Shown: positions 44,530-53,208 of the stretch, piece after piece
Numbering within the stretch: the stretch's first letter is position 1
How the letters are laid out: each line of letters begins with the position of its first letter
From: a bacterium
Lineage (GTDB): Bacteria; Actinomycetota; Acidimicrobiia; Spongiisociales; Spongiisociaceae
DNA length: 64,000 nucleotides
Reading direction: 5' to 3'
Assembly: GCA_028821575.1 (NCBI GenBank)
Contig: JAPPFW010000002.1
Coordinates: 1-64,000, forward strand
Program-made: the position numbers and the translations under genes
The notes under the pieces: generated by a model
Seen by the model: the letters and a program-made list of their open reading frames with translations, nothing else
What the model was told of the DNA's origin: nothing
The model's database searches: none

Positions 44530-44820
44530 CTAGAGGTCGGTCAGCATCCTGGCGTCGACCCTGTCGATGTAGTCCATCGGGTTGAACGACATCTCACCGC
44601 GGCGCGGGTCCGCGTAGTAACGCCTGTCGACGTCCTCGAACGGTTCCTCCCCGTCGTAGTGGACGATCCAGACGTACTGGTAGTTCGCCTCGACGATCCA
44701 CGGGCCGCTCCGATGGAACCCATGGTCGAGGCGTATAGGGATGAGTTCCTCGTCGACCTTGGCGGCGAACTCTTCCATCATTCCCGGCTTGATGTCATAG
44801 ATGCGGAGTTGAGCAGGCAT
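44530..44820 (-). CDS. NIPSNAP-family protein
   Basis: ATG 44820 is preferred; the protein then begins PAQLRIYDIKPGMMEEFAAK. RIYDIKPGxxxEF and a later EANYQYVWIVHYDG strand with Asp/Tyr-rich end fit the NIPSNAP/dimeric alpha-beta barrel family. At 96 aa it is the usual single-domain length. Function unknown. Confidence 0.72.
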   Translation of the reverse strand: MPAQLRIYDIKPGMMEEFAAKVDEELIPIRLDHGFHRSGPWIVEANYQYVWIVHYDGEEPFEDVDRRYYADPRRGEMSFNPMDYIDRVDARMLTDL

Positions 44821-44883
44821 AACGACATCGTACCCGGCTGATTGCGGCACACTGGTGCCGCGCCAACACCCATCCGAGCGGGA

Positions 44884-45894
44884 TCAAGGGACGATTCCGT
44901 GTCCCTCCGACTTAGGCGCCCGGCCCATGAGGGCGGCCATAGCCTGCTGGACGGTCTCGCCGTCGTGGAGGATCCTCCCCACGGCCTCGGCGATGGGCAT
45001 CTCCACCCCGTGCCGGGCGGCGAGGTCGAGAACCGGCCGTGTCGTCTTGACTCCCTCCGCCACCATGGTCATATCCGCCAGGATGGCATCGATGGTCCGG
45101 CCCCGGCCCAGTTGGTAACCCACCCGGTTGTTACGGCTACGCGGGCTCCCGCAGGTCGCCATGAGGTCGCCGACCCCGGCCAGGCCCCCGAAAGTCAACG
45201 CCTGCCCTCCCAGCGCGATGCCGAGCCTGGTCATCTCGGCCAGACCCCTCGTCGCGAGCGTGGCCATCGTGTTCATGCCGAAACCAAGCCCGGTCGAGAC
45301 ACCTGCCGCGATGGCTATCACGTTCTTGGTTGCGCCCGCCAACTCCACCCCCACGACGTCCGGGTTCGTATACACGCGGAACCTCGGCGTATTGAACACA
45401 GGTTGGATCCTGGCGGCGGCATCCGTATCGCCCATCGCGATGACAGTCGCCGCCGGTTGGCCCTCCATTATCTCCACCGCCAGATTGGGGCCGGAAAGGA
45501 CTCCCACCGCCGCCGGCTCGTGTCCCGTCAGGATCTCGAGGGTGACCTCCGACATACGCATACCGGTGTCCGTCTCGATCCCCTTGGTGAGGCTGATCAC
45601 CGGAGTGGAGGGAGCGATCAACCCCCTGGTCTGCTCCAGGACCACCCGGTACCCGTGCGAAGGAACCCCCACCACCACCAAGTCGGCGTTGTCCAGAGCC
45701 CGCTCCAGGTCCGAGGTGGCGACCAGATCCCCGGATAAAAAGAAACCGGCCAGGTAATCGGGATTGGCACGTTCGGCGTTGATCCGGTCGGCCAGTTCCC
45801 GCCGGCGCGCCCAGATGATCACATCGGCGTTGGCAGAGGCGATCGCCGCGATGGTCGTCCCCCACGAACCGGCTCCGATGACTGCCACTCTCAT
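44884..45894 (-). CDS. gpsA: Glycerol-3-phosphate dehydrogenase [NAD(P)+]
   Basis: ATG 45894 starts RVAVIGAGSWGTTIAAIASA, a Rossmann dinucleotide-binding motif. VISLTKGIETDTG, SGPNLAVEI and the catalytic Lys in ELAGATKNVIAIAAG identify GpsA, which makes sn-glycerol-3-phosphate for phospholipids. The C-terminal helical domain (AGVGDLMATCGSPRSRN) is complete. An upstream extension of 20 codons lies in the heptamer repeat region and is not used. Confidence 0.95.
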   Translation of the reverse strand: MRVAVIGAGSWGTTIAAIASANADVIIWARRRELADRINAERANPDYLAGFFLSGDLVATSDLERALDNADLVVVGVPSHGYRVVLEQTRGLIAPSTPVISLTKGIETDTGMRMSEVTLEILTGHEPAAVGVLSGPNLAVEIMEGQPAATVIAMGDTDAAARIQPVFNTPRFRVYTNPDVVGVELAGATKNVIAIAAGVSTGLGFGMNTMATLATRGLAEMTRLGIALGGQALTFGGLAGVGDLMATCGSPRSRNNRVGYQLGRGRTIDAILADMTMVAEGVKTTRPVLDLAARHGVEMPIAEAVGRILHDGETVQQAMAALMGRAPKSEGHGIVP

Positions 45895-45926
45895 TAACGG
45901 GATCGTAGAGCCTGGCGGCTGCTGGC

Positions 45927-45951
45927 TGGTGGATGGTGGATGGTGGATGGT
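45927..45951 (+). repeat. Heptanucleotide tandem repeat TGGTGGA, 3.6 copies
   Basis: Perfect 7-bp tandem units lie between the divergent gpsA and YchF-like genes. A different 7-bp tandem repeat occurs at 54128-54153 in another intergenic space. The array is a candidate for slippage-based length variation. Confidence 0.85.
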
Positions 45952-45995
45952 CAAGACCTACGACGAACCACGAACTGGCTAGCCTTCTGCCCCGG

Positions 45996-47060
45996 ATGAC
46001 GCGAATCGGCCTCCTCGGATATCCCAACTCCGGAAAGACCACTCTGTTCAACGCCGTGACCGGCCTGGAGGCGCCTACCGCTCCCCATCCCTACACCACC
46101 GTCGAACCCAATCTCGGGGTCGTCAGGATCGTGGACCGGCGCCTGAACCTGGTCGCAGGATTGGAGAAGTCCCGCAAGACCACCCACGCGACCTTGGACA
46201 TCCACGACCTCCCGGCCGTACGCCCGGGATCGGTCAGAGGTCTCGGTCCTAGGCGGGAACCGGATCTACTGTTGATGGTACTCCGCGGACACGAGGAGGA
46301 GTGGGTGCCCGAGGGTTCGCATGGGACCGATCCGGTTGCCCAGGCCGAGGAACTGCTGATCGAGTTGGCCGTGGCCGACTTCGAAGTGTTCGACCGCCGG
46401 CGGGAGCGGATCCTCAAGGAGGCGTCCGCCGATCCGGCTTTGCGCCCGGCCGCCGCGGCGATCACCCGGGCTGCGGACCGGTTGGCGGATGGTATCCCCT
46501 TGAGGGTGACGCCGTGGTCCGGAGCCGAACTGAGGGCCTTCCGGGATCTGGCGCCGCTGAGCCTGGTCCCGTGCGTCTGGGTGATCAACCTGTCGGAAGA
46601 CGACCTCGACCGGGACACCTCCGTCGACAGGTTGAGGAAGGTGGTGCCCGGAACCGATCCGGTTGTCGCCTTGTCCGCCCTGCTGGAGGAGGAAGTCATC
46701 AGGCTGGACCCGTCCGAGCGCAAGGAGCTGTACGAAGGGCTGGGCCTGGGGGAGGGGGCCGCCGCGGTCGTCGCGCGCGCTGCTTACGACGCCCTCGGAT
46801 TGCTCACCTTCTACACGATCAGCCCGAGGGAGTGCCGCGCCTGGACGGTCCCGACGGGCACGACCGCCCGGGCGGCGGCCGGGAAGGTCCACTCCGACAT
46901 GGAACGGGGGTTCATCCGGGCCGAGGTGGCGGCCATCGACCACGTGATCGGTCGAGGTGGGTGGGACTCGGCGCGGGGAGCCACCGGCGTGGTGCGGGTG
47001 GAGGGACAGGAGTACGAACTTCGCGACGGCGACGTGATGCTGGTGAGGTTCTCGGTGTGA
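45996..47060 (+). CDS. YchF-like GTPase/ATPase with TGS domain
   Basis: ATG 45996 starts RIGLLGYPNSGKTTLFNAVTG, the P-loop. The G4-like motif is NLSE rather than NKxD, the mark of YchF (ATP-preferring Obg-family) proteins. The C-terminal TGS part, RAWTVPTGTTARAAAGKVHS, DMERGFIRAEV and DGDVMLVRFSV, matches YchF closely. The P-loop ends GKTT as usual. In the middle the sequence is shorter and more variable than E. coli YchF. YchF binds ribosomes and responds to stress. A second, canonical YchF elsewhere would make this a paralogue. Confidence 0.82.
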   Translation: MTRIGLLGYPNSGKTTLFNAVTGLEAPTAPHPYTTVEPNLGVVRIVDRRLNLVAGLEKSRKTTHATLDIHDLPAVRPGSVRGLGPRREPDLLLMVLRGHEEEWVPEGSHGTDPVAQAEELLIELAVADFEVFDRRRERILKEASADPALRPAAAAITRAADRLADGIPLRVTPWSGAELRAFRDLAPLSLVPCVWVINLSEDDLDRDTSVDRLRKVVPGTDPVVALSALLEEEVIRLDPSERKELYEGLGLGEGAAAVVARAAYDALGLLTFYTISPRECRAWTVPTGTTARAAAGKVHSDMERGFIRAEVAAIDHVIGRGGWDSARGATGVVRVEGQEYELRDGDVMLVRFSV

Positions 47061-47223
47061 CCGATCTCCGGTTGCCGGTTGACCGAGACGGTGTGCAAGG
47101 GCAGGGTGCAATCACGGTTCCCGTTGGGTGGACGGGAGGCCGCGTGTGGTTCGGCAGGGGTCCTAACCCTCTCAGAGGCAGAACGACCGGAGTGTCCGGC
47201 AACCGGCGGCAGCGTGCACGCTG

Positions 47224-48150
47224 ATGGACGGATCCGGCATCTATAGGGCCCGGGAGACCGCCGGGCTGGTCGTTCGTGGCCTGGCAATAGGCACAGCCGA
47301 CCTGGTGCCGGGTGTATCCGGCGGCACTGTCGCGCTCGTCACCGGCATCTACGGCCGCCTCGTCGCAGCCATCGGTTCGGGTGCCCTGGGTGCCGGCCGC
47401 CTCATCAGAGGCGACCCGGGCGGAGCCGTCCGGGCCTTCGGACGCGTCGACTGGCGCTTCCTGCTCACGGTGGTGGCCGGCGCCGTCGTTTCGGTTGCGG
47501 CCCTGGCGCGGGTTGTCGAGGACCTGCTGCGGGATCACCCCGTCCGGATCGCAGCGGTCTTCTTCGGGCTCATCGCCGGCGCGATCGTGGTCGCCTGGTG
47601 GCAGATCCGGACACCCGGAGTAGTGCATGCAGCCATGGCGGCCATCGTCGGCGCCGCCGCCTTTGTCCTGTTCGGGCTGCGCGGTGTGGCCGTCCATGAC
47701 CCCGGCTGGTACGTGTTCGCGGCCGCCGGGGCCCTCGCCATCTGCGCTTTCATACTGCCCGGCGTGAGCGGATCCTTTCTGCTGCTGGCGATCGGCATGT
47801 ACCAGCACGCCCTCGGAGCGGTGACCGACCTGCGGATCGGCGCGCTACTGAGTCTTGCCGCCGGCGCGGCGGCAGGCCTGGGCCTGTTCTCCCGGCTCCT
47901 GGAGTGGCTCCTCGAGCGTTACCACGATCTGGTGGTGGCGACCATGATCGGGCTGATGGTCGGATCGTTTCGCATCCTGTGGCCGTGGCCGAACGGACTC
48001 GGCGATGAGGACGGGATCGGCGCCACGCTCCTGGGAACTCCGGGACCCGACATAGTGGTCCCGGTTACGCTGGCCCTTGTAGGCTGCCTGCTGGTGATCG
48101 GCTTCGCGACCTGGGCCGCCGGGTCGGCCGCCAGGAACCGGGGCCGCTGA
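47224..48150 (+). CDS. DUF368 membrane protein (undecaprenyl-phosphate translocase family)
   Basis: The 308-aa protein has about eight to ten hydrophobic segments and the two family motifs ADLVPGVSGGTVALVTGIY and FILPGVSGSFLLLAIGMY, an internal-repeat arrangement. DUF368 proteins (PopT) return undecaprenyl phosphate across the membrane for cell-wall synthesis. ATG 47224 overlaps no neighbour. The upstream 160 bases hold no other gene. Confidence 0.88.
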   Translation: MDGSGIYRARETAGLVVRGLAIGTADLVPGVSGGTVALVTGIYGRLVAAIGSGALGAGRLIRGDPGGAVRAFGRVDWRFLLTVVAGAVVSVAALARVVEDLLRDHPVRIAAVFFGLIAGAIVVAWWQIRTPGVVHAAMAAIVGAAAFVLFGLRGVAVHDPGWYVFAAAGALAICAFILPGVSGSFLLLAIGMYQHALGAVTDLRIGALLSLAAGAAAGLGLFSRLLEWLLERYHDLVVATMIGLMVGSFRILWPWPNGLGDEDGIGATLLGTPGPDIVVPVTLALVGCLLVIGFATWAAGSAARNRGR

Positions 48151-48168
48151 GGACCACCGACCCCGGCC

Positions 48169-49011
48169 TCAGGGAGTTGCGATGGTCGTGTACACCTCGG
48201 GGCGGCGGTCCCGGTAGAAAGCCCAGTGGTGGCGGACCTCCTCGATCAGGTCGAGGTCGAGATCCCGCACCAATACCTCGTCGGCGGTGTCCGAAGCGGT
48301 ACCCCCGATGATCTCCCCCCGCGGCGAAGCGAAGTAGGAACTGCCGTAGTAGTCAGTGCCTTCCAGGTTCTCGCTTCCGACCCGATTGATGGCGCCCACG
48401 AAGTACTCGTTGGCCACCGCGGCGGCCGGTTGTTCCAACTCCCACAGATACTTGGAGTGCCCCCGGGTGGTGGCGGAGGGGTTGAAGACGATCTTCGCGC
48501 CGGCCAGACCCAGCTCACGCCAGCCCTCGGGGAAGTGGCGGTCGTAGCAGATGTAGATGCCGATACGACCCACGGTGGTGTCGAAGACCGGATAGCCGAG
48601 GTTGCCGGGCCGGAAGTAGAACTTCTCCCAGAAGCCGGCCACCTGGGGAATGTGGGTCTTGCGGTACTTGCCGAGGTAGGTGCCGTCGCCGTCGATGACC
48701 GCGGCGGCGTTGTAGTAGTGCCCGGTGTCCTCCACCTCGAAGATCGGGACGATGAGCACCATTCCGGTCTCGCGGGCCAACTCGATCATCCGGGAGACTG
48801 TGGGACCGTCCGGGATGGGTTCGGCGGTTGCGAAGTGCTCGTTCTCCTGGTGCGTACAGAAGTACGGGGTGTTGAAGATCTCTTGGAGGCACAGTATCTG
48901 TGCCCCCTGCGCGGCGGCCTCGCGGGCGTACCCGATGTTCTTCTCGATCATGGACTCCTTGTCGCCCGTCCACTCGCTCTGGACCAGCGCCGCCCGCACT
49001 ACATTCGCCAT
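48169..49011 (-). CDS. Nitrilase-superfamily amidohydrolase, N-carbamoylputrescine amidase/beta-ureidopropionase type
   Basis: GGAGGGCAGG precedes ATG 49011. The Glu-Lys-Cys triad is seen in LCLQEIFNTPYF, YRKTHIPQVAGFWEKF and YICYDRHFPEGWRELG. The 280-aa length and HIPQ-x-x-x-FWEKFYF segment match N-carbamoyl hydrolases such as AguB and bacterial beta-ureidopropionase, releasing NH3 and CO2 from a carbamoyl group. It is divergent from a second, D-amino-acid-type carbamoylase and shares its promoter region. Confidence 0.88.
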   Translation of the reverse strand: MANVVRAALVQSEWTGDKESMIEKNIGYAREAAAQGAQILCLQEIFNTPYFCTHQENEHFATAEPIPDGPTVSRMIELARETGMVLIVPIFEVEDTGHYYNAAAVIDGDGTYLGKYRKTHIPQVAGFWEKFYFRPGNLGYPVFDTTVGRIGIYICYDRHFPEGWRELGLAGAKIVFNPSATTRGHSKYLWELEQPAAAVANEYFVGAINRVGSENLEGTDYYGSSYFASPRGEIIGGTASDTADEVLVRDLDLDLIEEVRHHWAFYRDRRPEVYTTIATP

Positions 49012-49057
49012 CCTGCCCTCCTTGCCTCGACACGGCCACCTCGGGAACGCACCGCAG

Positions 49058-49072
49058 TTTACAAACTGTAAA
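49058..49072. promoter_or_regulatory. Palindromic operator between the two carbamoylase genes
   Basis: TTTACA-AAC-TGTAAA is a perfect 6-bp inverted repeat with a 3-base centre, in an AT-rich patch of the 92-bp divergent space. It is positioned to regulate both genes. A similar site, TTTACATTTTGTCAAA, stands upstream of the Mo-enzyme operon at 61102. Confidence 0.55.
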
Positions 49073-49103
49073 ATACCAGCGGTAAACCGAGGAGGATTCT
49101 GAG

Positions 49104-50042
49104 ATGTCGAGACGGATCACCGTCGGCGCGGGCCAGATGGGCCCCATCGCCCGGGAAGAGTCGAAGAGCGATGTGGTGGACCGCCTGATGACGATGCTGC
49201 ACGATGCGCACGAGCAAGGGGTCGACCTGCTGGTCTACCCGGAGTTGGCCATGACGACCTTCTTCCCGAGGTGGTTCGTCGCGGATCCAGCCGAGTTCGA
49301 GCATTACTACCACCGGGAGATGCCCGACCACGACACCAAGCCGCTGTTCGACGAAGCCCGCCGCCTCGGGATCGGGTTTGCCCTCGGGTACGCGGAGATC
49401 GACACCGACGACCAGGGTGTCGAGCATCGATACAACACCTACATACTGGTGGAACGCGACGGGACCGTGGTCTCCAAGTTCCGCAAGATACACATTCCCG
49501 GCCATGCCCAATACGAGCCGTGGCGGGAGTTCCAGCACGCCGAGCGGCACTATTTCGAGCCGGGTCCGGACGGCTTCGGAGCCTGGCCGGCCTTCGGCGG
49601 GATCGTTGGGATGGCGATCTGCAACGACCGCCGCTGGCCGGAGACCTACCGGGTGCTCGGCCTGCAGGGGGCCGAGTTGATCCTGATCGGTTACAACACG
49701 CCGCTCCACTACGCGCCCGATCCCACCCAGAACGCCTTGTCCGGGTTCCACAACCACCTCGTGATGCAGGCGGGCGCCTACCAGAACGGCGCCTTCGTGG
49801 TCGGAGTAGCGAAGGGAGGAATCGAGGAGGGGGTGGACAGCCTCGCCCAGAGTGTCATCATCGCCCCGTCCGGGCAGATCATCGCCCAGGCGGTGACCAC
49901 CGGCGACGAGGTGATCTCGACCACCATCGACCTCGACTTCTGTGACACCTACAAGAACACGCTGTTCGACTTCGACTACTACCGGATGCACGAGCACTAC
50001 GGGCTGATCACCGAGCGGCGTGGCGCCGTACCACCTGCCTAG
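49104..50042 (+). CDS. N-carbamoyl-D-amino-acid hydrolase
   Basis: GAGGAGG precedes ATG 49104. The 312-aa enzyme of the nitrilase superfamily has the triad in LLVYPELAMTTFFPRWF, SKFRKIHIPGHAQYEP and GMAICNDRRWPETYRVLG. The NDRRWPETYRVLGLQGAE segment is characteristic of D-carbamoylases that complete hydantoin degradation. It lies three bases before the threonine-synthase-like gene, so they form one operon with the PLP enzymes. Confidence 0.9.
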   Translation: MSRRITVGAGQMGPIAREESKSDVVDRLMTMLHDAHEQGVDLLVYPELAMTTFFPRWFVADPAEFEHYYHREMPDHDTKPLFDEARRLGIGFALGYAEIDTDDQGVEHRYNTYILVERDGTVVSKFRKIHIPGHAQYEPWREFQHAERHYFEPGPDGFGAWPAFGGIVGMAICNDRRWPETYRVLGLQGAELILIGYNTPLHYAPDPTQNALSGFHNHLVMQAGAYQNGAFVVGVAKGGIEEGVDSLAQSVIIAPSGQIIAQAVTTGDEVISTTIDLDFCDTYKNTLFDFDYYRMHEHYGLITERRGAVPPA

Positions 50043-50045
50043 CGT

Positions 50046-51353
50046 ATGTTCCTGACCGGGCTGCGATGCACCGTATGCGCAGCGTCGCACCAGCCCGCCC
50101 CCGGCCGGTACGTGTGCGACCGCTGCGGGGATGCCGGCACCCTCGACGCCTGCTACGACTACGCCGCCATCGGCGAGACGCTGACACCGGAGGGCCTGGC
50201 CGCAGACCCGGACCGGTCCATGTGGCGCTACCGGCCCCTGCTCCCTGTCGGGTCCTCCACGGTCGTCTCCGCTCTCGGAGTGGGCGGGACCCCGCTCGTA
50301 GAGGCGGAGAGACTGGCGCGGCGCTGGGGCGTGGGGCGGCTCTGGATCAAGGATGAGGGGCGCCAACCGACCGCTTCCCTGAAGGACCGGGCCTCGGCTG
50401 TTGCACTGGCCAGAGCTGCCCAGGAGGGGGCCGAGACCGTTACCACCGCCTCCACCGGAAACGCCGCCGCCGCCCTGGCGGGTCTCGCGGCGGGAACCGG
50501 CCAGACCGCGGTGATCTTCGTCCCCGAGACCGCGCCGGAGGCGAAGGTCGCCCAACTCCTGGCCTTCGGGGCGTTCGTGATGCTGGTGGAGGGCACCTAC
50601 GACGACGCCTTCCGCTTGTGCCAGGAGACGGTGGGACGCTTCGGTTGGTACAACCGGAACACAGGGATCAATCCCTACGTGGGAGAAGGCAAGAAGACCG
50701 TGGCCCTGGAGATCGCCGAGCAACTTGGCTGGGAAGCGCCGGACGCGGTCTTCGTGAGCGTGGGAGACGGGTCCATCATCGGAGGGGTGCACAAGGGCTT
50801 CAAGGACGCCCTGAAGCTGGGATGGATCGACCGCATGCCGCGTATCTATGGCGTTCAGGCCGAAGGCAGTTCCTATCTGGCCGATGCCTGGTTGAAGGAG
50901 GAGGATGTGGTCACCAAACCACCCGTCGCCGCCAAGACCGCCGCCGACTCCATCAGCGCCGACCTGCCCCGCGACAGGGTCAAGGCGATGGCCGCGGTGG
51001 TCGAGACGGGGGGTGCATGGGTGGTGGTCGATGACGAGTCCATCCTGGAGATGATCCCGACGGTGTCAGCCGATTCCGGCATCTTCCCCGAGCCGGCCGC
51101 GGCGGCCGCCTTCGCGGGGCTGGCGGAAGTGGCGGAGGGATCGCAGGGGAACGCGCCGGAGGGGGGGATGCTTGACCGGGTGGTGGTCATCTCCTCAGGA
51201 TCTGGTCTGAAGGACGTCCGCGGCGTAATGCGCGGGATCGACAGGACAGGTGCTGTACCGCTGCCGGTCCGGCCGGGCCCCGACGGGCTGGACCCCGATG
51301 AGATAGCCACCAGAATGGAACAGTGGATTCGGAAGCTAAGGAAGCAGACATGA
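50046..51353 (+). CDS. Threonine synthase-like PLP enzyme with zinc ribbon
   Basis: The 435-aa fold type II PLP enzyme starts with a zinc ribbon (LRCTVCAASHQPAPGRYVC-x2-C) and then KDEGRQPTASLKDRASAVA, which includes the PLP Lys. ASTGNAAAALAGLAAG follows, and SSGSGLKDV forms the phosphate-binding end. Classic threonine synthase makes threonine from O-phosphohomoserine, but inside this catabolic operon a different amino-acid lyase role is possible. Its stop overlaps the next PLP gene by ATGA. Confidence 0.8.
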   Translation: MFLTGLRCTVCAASHQPAPGRYVCDRCGDAGTLDACYDYAAIGETLTPEGLAADPDRSMWRYRPLLPVGSSTVVSALGVGGTPLVEAERLARRWGVGRLWIKDEGRQPTASLKDRASAVALARAAQEGAETVTTASTGNAAAALAGLAAGTGQTAVIFVPETAPEAKVAQLLAFGAFVMLVEGTYDDAFRLCQETVGRFGWYNRNTGINPYVGEGKKTVALEIAEQLGWEAPDAVFVSVGDGSIIGGVHKGFKDALKLGWIDRMPRIYGVQAEGSSYLADAWLKEEDVVTKPPVAAKTAADSISADLPRDRVKAMAAVVETGGAWVVVDDESILEMIPTVSADSGIFPEPAAAAAFAGLAEVAEGSQGNAPEGGMLDRVVVISSGSGLKDVRGVMRGIDRTGAVPLPVRPGPDGLDPDEIATRMEQWIRKLRKQT

Positions 51354-52810
51354 TCGATCTGACCGTTGACGCGACCACCCTCGAGTCGGTGGCGGCACAC
51401 ACCAGGGAGCGCCGGGTCGGCATCCCGACCCTCGCCCAGATGCGGGACTCGAGCCTGATCCCATCCGAGGTCCATTCAGGCCTCTCGGGCATCGGCCTGT
51501 GGGATCTCCACCCCCTCAACCTCTACCGGATCACCTGGCACAACGAACCAGTCGCCCACGGGGGCGGGTTCGGACCCGTCAACTACGTCGAATGGCCCTC
51601 CGAACTGACCGGAGTCGATGCCCGGATCATCTCACTGATCGGCAAGTGGTTCCCGACCGGCGCCCACAAGGTGGGAGCGGCTTTCGGCTGCCTGGTTCCC
51701 CGCCTGGTCACGGGACAGTTCGACCCGTCCACCCAGAAGGCGGTATGGCCCTCCACGGGGAACTACTGCCGGGGTGGCGCGTACGACTCCAACCTCTTGG
51801 GCTGCGAGTCGGTGGCGATCCTCCCGGAGGGTATGAGCCGCGAGCGCTTCGAGTGGTTGGAGACGGTAGCCGGGGAGATCATCAAGACACCCGGTTCGGA
51901 GTCCAACGTCAAGGAGATCTTCGACAAGTGCAACGAACTGGCCGCCTCTGGCGAGGACCTGATGATCTTCAACCAGTTCGACGAGTTCGGAAACTACCTA
52001 TGGCACGTGTCGGTCACAGGCCCCGCCGTCGAGGAGGCTTTGGACGAGGTGATGGGGGAGCGGGACCGGTTCCGAGGGTTCGCGGTCACCACCGGATCGG
52101 CCGGAACCATCGCCGCCGGCGACTACCTCAAGCAGCGATTCCCCGGATCGGTGATCGCCGGGGGTGAGGCCATCCAGTGCCCCACCATGCTGCTGAACGG
52201 CTTCGGGGAACACCGCATCGAAGGAATCGGCGACAAGCACATCCCGTGGGTCCACAACGTCAAGAACACGGACTTCGCCATCGGGCTGGACGACGAGGCC
52301 GCCATGTCCCTCACCCGGCTGTTCAACGAGGCGCCAGGCCGGGACTACCTGGAGTCGCAGGGGGTCGATCCCGAGGCCCTCGAGAGCCTGCCCCTGCTCG
52401 GCATCTCCGGCGCCGCCAACCTGCTGTCCGCCATCAAGCTGGCCAAGTACTACGAGATGACCGGCCGGGACATCGTGGTGACGATCGCAACCGACTCGAT
52501 GGACATGTACCGGAGCCGGCTCCACGAGTTGAGCGAGGACCGGGGCACGTTCACCACGCACGACGCGGTGGCCGCCTACCACCGGCACCTGTTGGGGACG
52601 TCCACGGAGCACGTCCACGAGCTCGGCTACTACGACCGCAAGCGCATCCACAACCTCAAGTACTACACCTGGGTGGAGCAGCAGGGCAAGACCTACGAGG
52701 AGATCCAGGCCCAGTGGTACGACGACGACTACTGGACCGGCATCCAATCCCTAGCCGACCCCATCGACCGACTCATCGAGGAGTTCAACCAACTTACCGG
52801 ACTTGGATGA
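51350..52810 (+). CDS. PLP-dependent lyase/cysteine synthase-like enzyme
   Basis: ATG 51350 gives 486 aa. PTGAHKVGAAFGC probably carries the PLP Lys, WPSTGNYCRGGAYDSNLLG is the substrate loop, and TGSAGTIAAGDYLKQR and LLGISGAANLLSAIKLAKY belong to the fold type II core. The layout recalls 2,3-diaminopropionate ammonia-lyase (YgeX) and cysteine synthase relatives, but I cannot name the substrate. A YgeX-like role would fit the purine-type cluster. It is translationally coupled to both neighbours. Confidence 0.72.
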   Translation: MIDLTVDATTLESVAAHTRERRVGIPTLAQMRDSSLIPSEVHSGLSGIGLWDLHPLNLYRITWHNEPVAHGGGFGPVNYVEWPSELTGVDARIISLIGKWFPTGAHKVGAAFGCLVPRLVTGQFDPSTQKAVWPSTGNYCRGGAYDSNLLGCESVAILPEGMSRERFEWLETVAGEIIKTPGSESNVKEIFDKCNELAASGEDLMIFNQFDEFGNYLWHVSVTGPAVEEALDEVMGERDRFRGFAVTTGSAGTIAAGDYLKQRFPGSVIAGGEAIQCPTMLLNGFGEHRIEGIGDKHIPWVHNVKNTDFAIGLDDEAAMSLTRLFNEAPGRDYLESQGVDPEALESLPLLGISGAANLLSAIKLAKYYEMTGRDIVVTIATDSMDMYRSRLHELSEDRGTFTTHDAVAAYHRHLLGTSTEHVHELGYYDRKRIHNLKYYTWVEQQGKTYEEIQAQWYDDDYWTGIQSLADPIDRLIEEFNQLTGLG

Positions 52811-52977
52811 TGACGGGAGGAAGGTTCGATCTTGCCGGATGGGTTCTATTCGCCGTATCCGGCGTCGTGTTCCTCATCGCCGCGCTGCAGGATGGCAACA
52901 CCCTGCTCGCGTGGGGCTGTATCGCCTGGCTGGCCGGTGTAGCCGCGTTCCTCACCGGATACCGTCGACATCGGTAA
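52807..52977 (+). CDS. Small two-helix membrane protein, 56 aa
   Basis: ATG 52807 overlaps the preceding PLP-enzyme stop by 4 bases. The product has two hydrophobic segments (LAGWVLFAVSGVVFLIAAL and LLAWGCIAWLAGVAAFLTGY) and ends in RRHR. The overlap and clean topology support a real gene despite its size. No family recognised. Confidence 0.6.
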   Translation: MMTGGRFDLAGWVLFAVSGVVFLIAALQDGNTLLAWGCIAWLAGVAAFLTGYRRHR

Positions 52978-53208
52978 ATGGCAGAGACTCGGCCCACTCG
53001 AGCCAACCGTGGTCCACTAGACGTATAGAACACAATGTAAGACAAGAAGCGTCTACAAGTGCGATTCGGCCACGTCTCAGGACTGGGCCTAGCTCACTTC
53101 GAACGAACGATATTGCACCCAACTCCACCATTAGCGCCATGCGAGACGCGCCGCCCGAGTCTCGATCGCCACTAGGTCGACCCATCGAGTAGCTATGATC
53201 CGGGCCTC

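Noticed and set aside
44842-45738. 298-residue plus-strand frame opposite gpsA
   Set aside because: Antisense to an unmistakable gpsA, His/Arg-rich, no domain.
49059-50792. Long minus-strand open frame across the D-carbamoylase and PLP gene
   Set aside because: Antisense to two well-conserved genes; composition is His/Gly/Val-rich in a shadow pattern.
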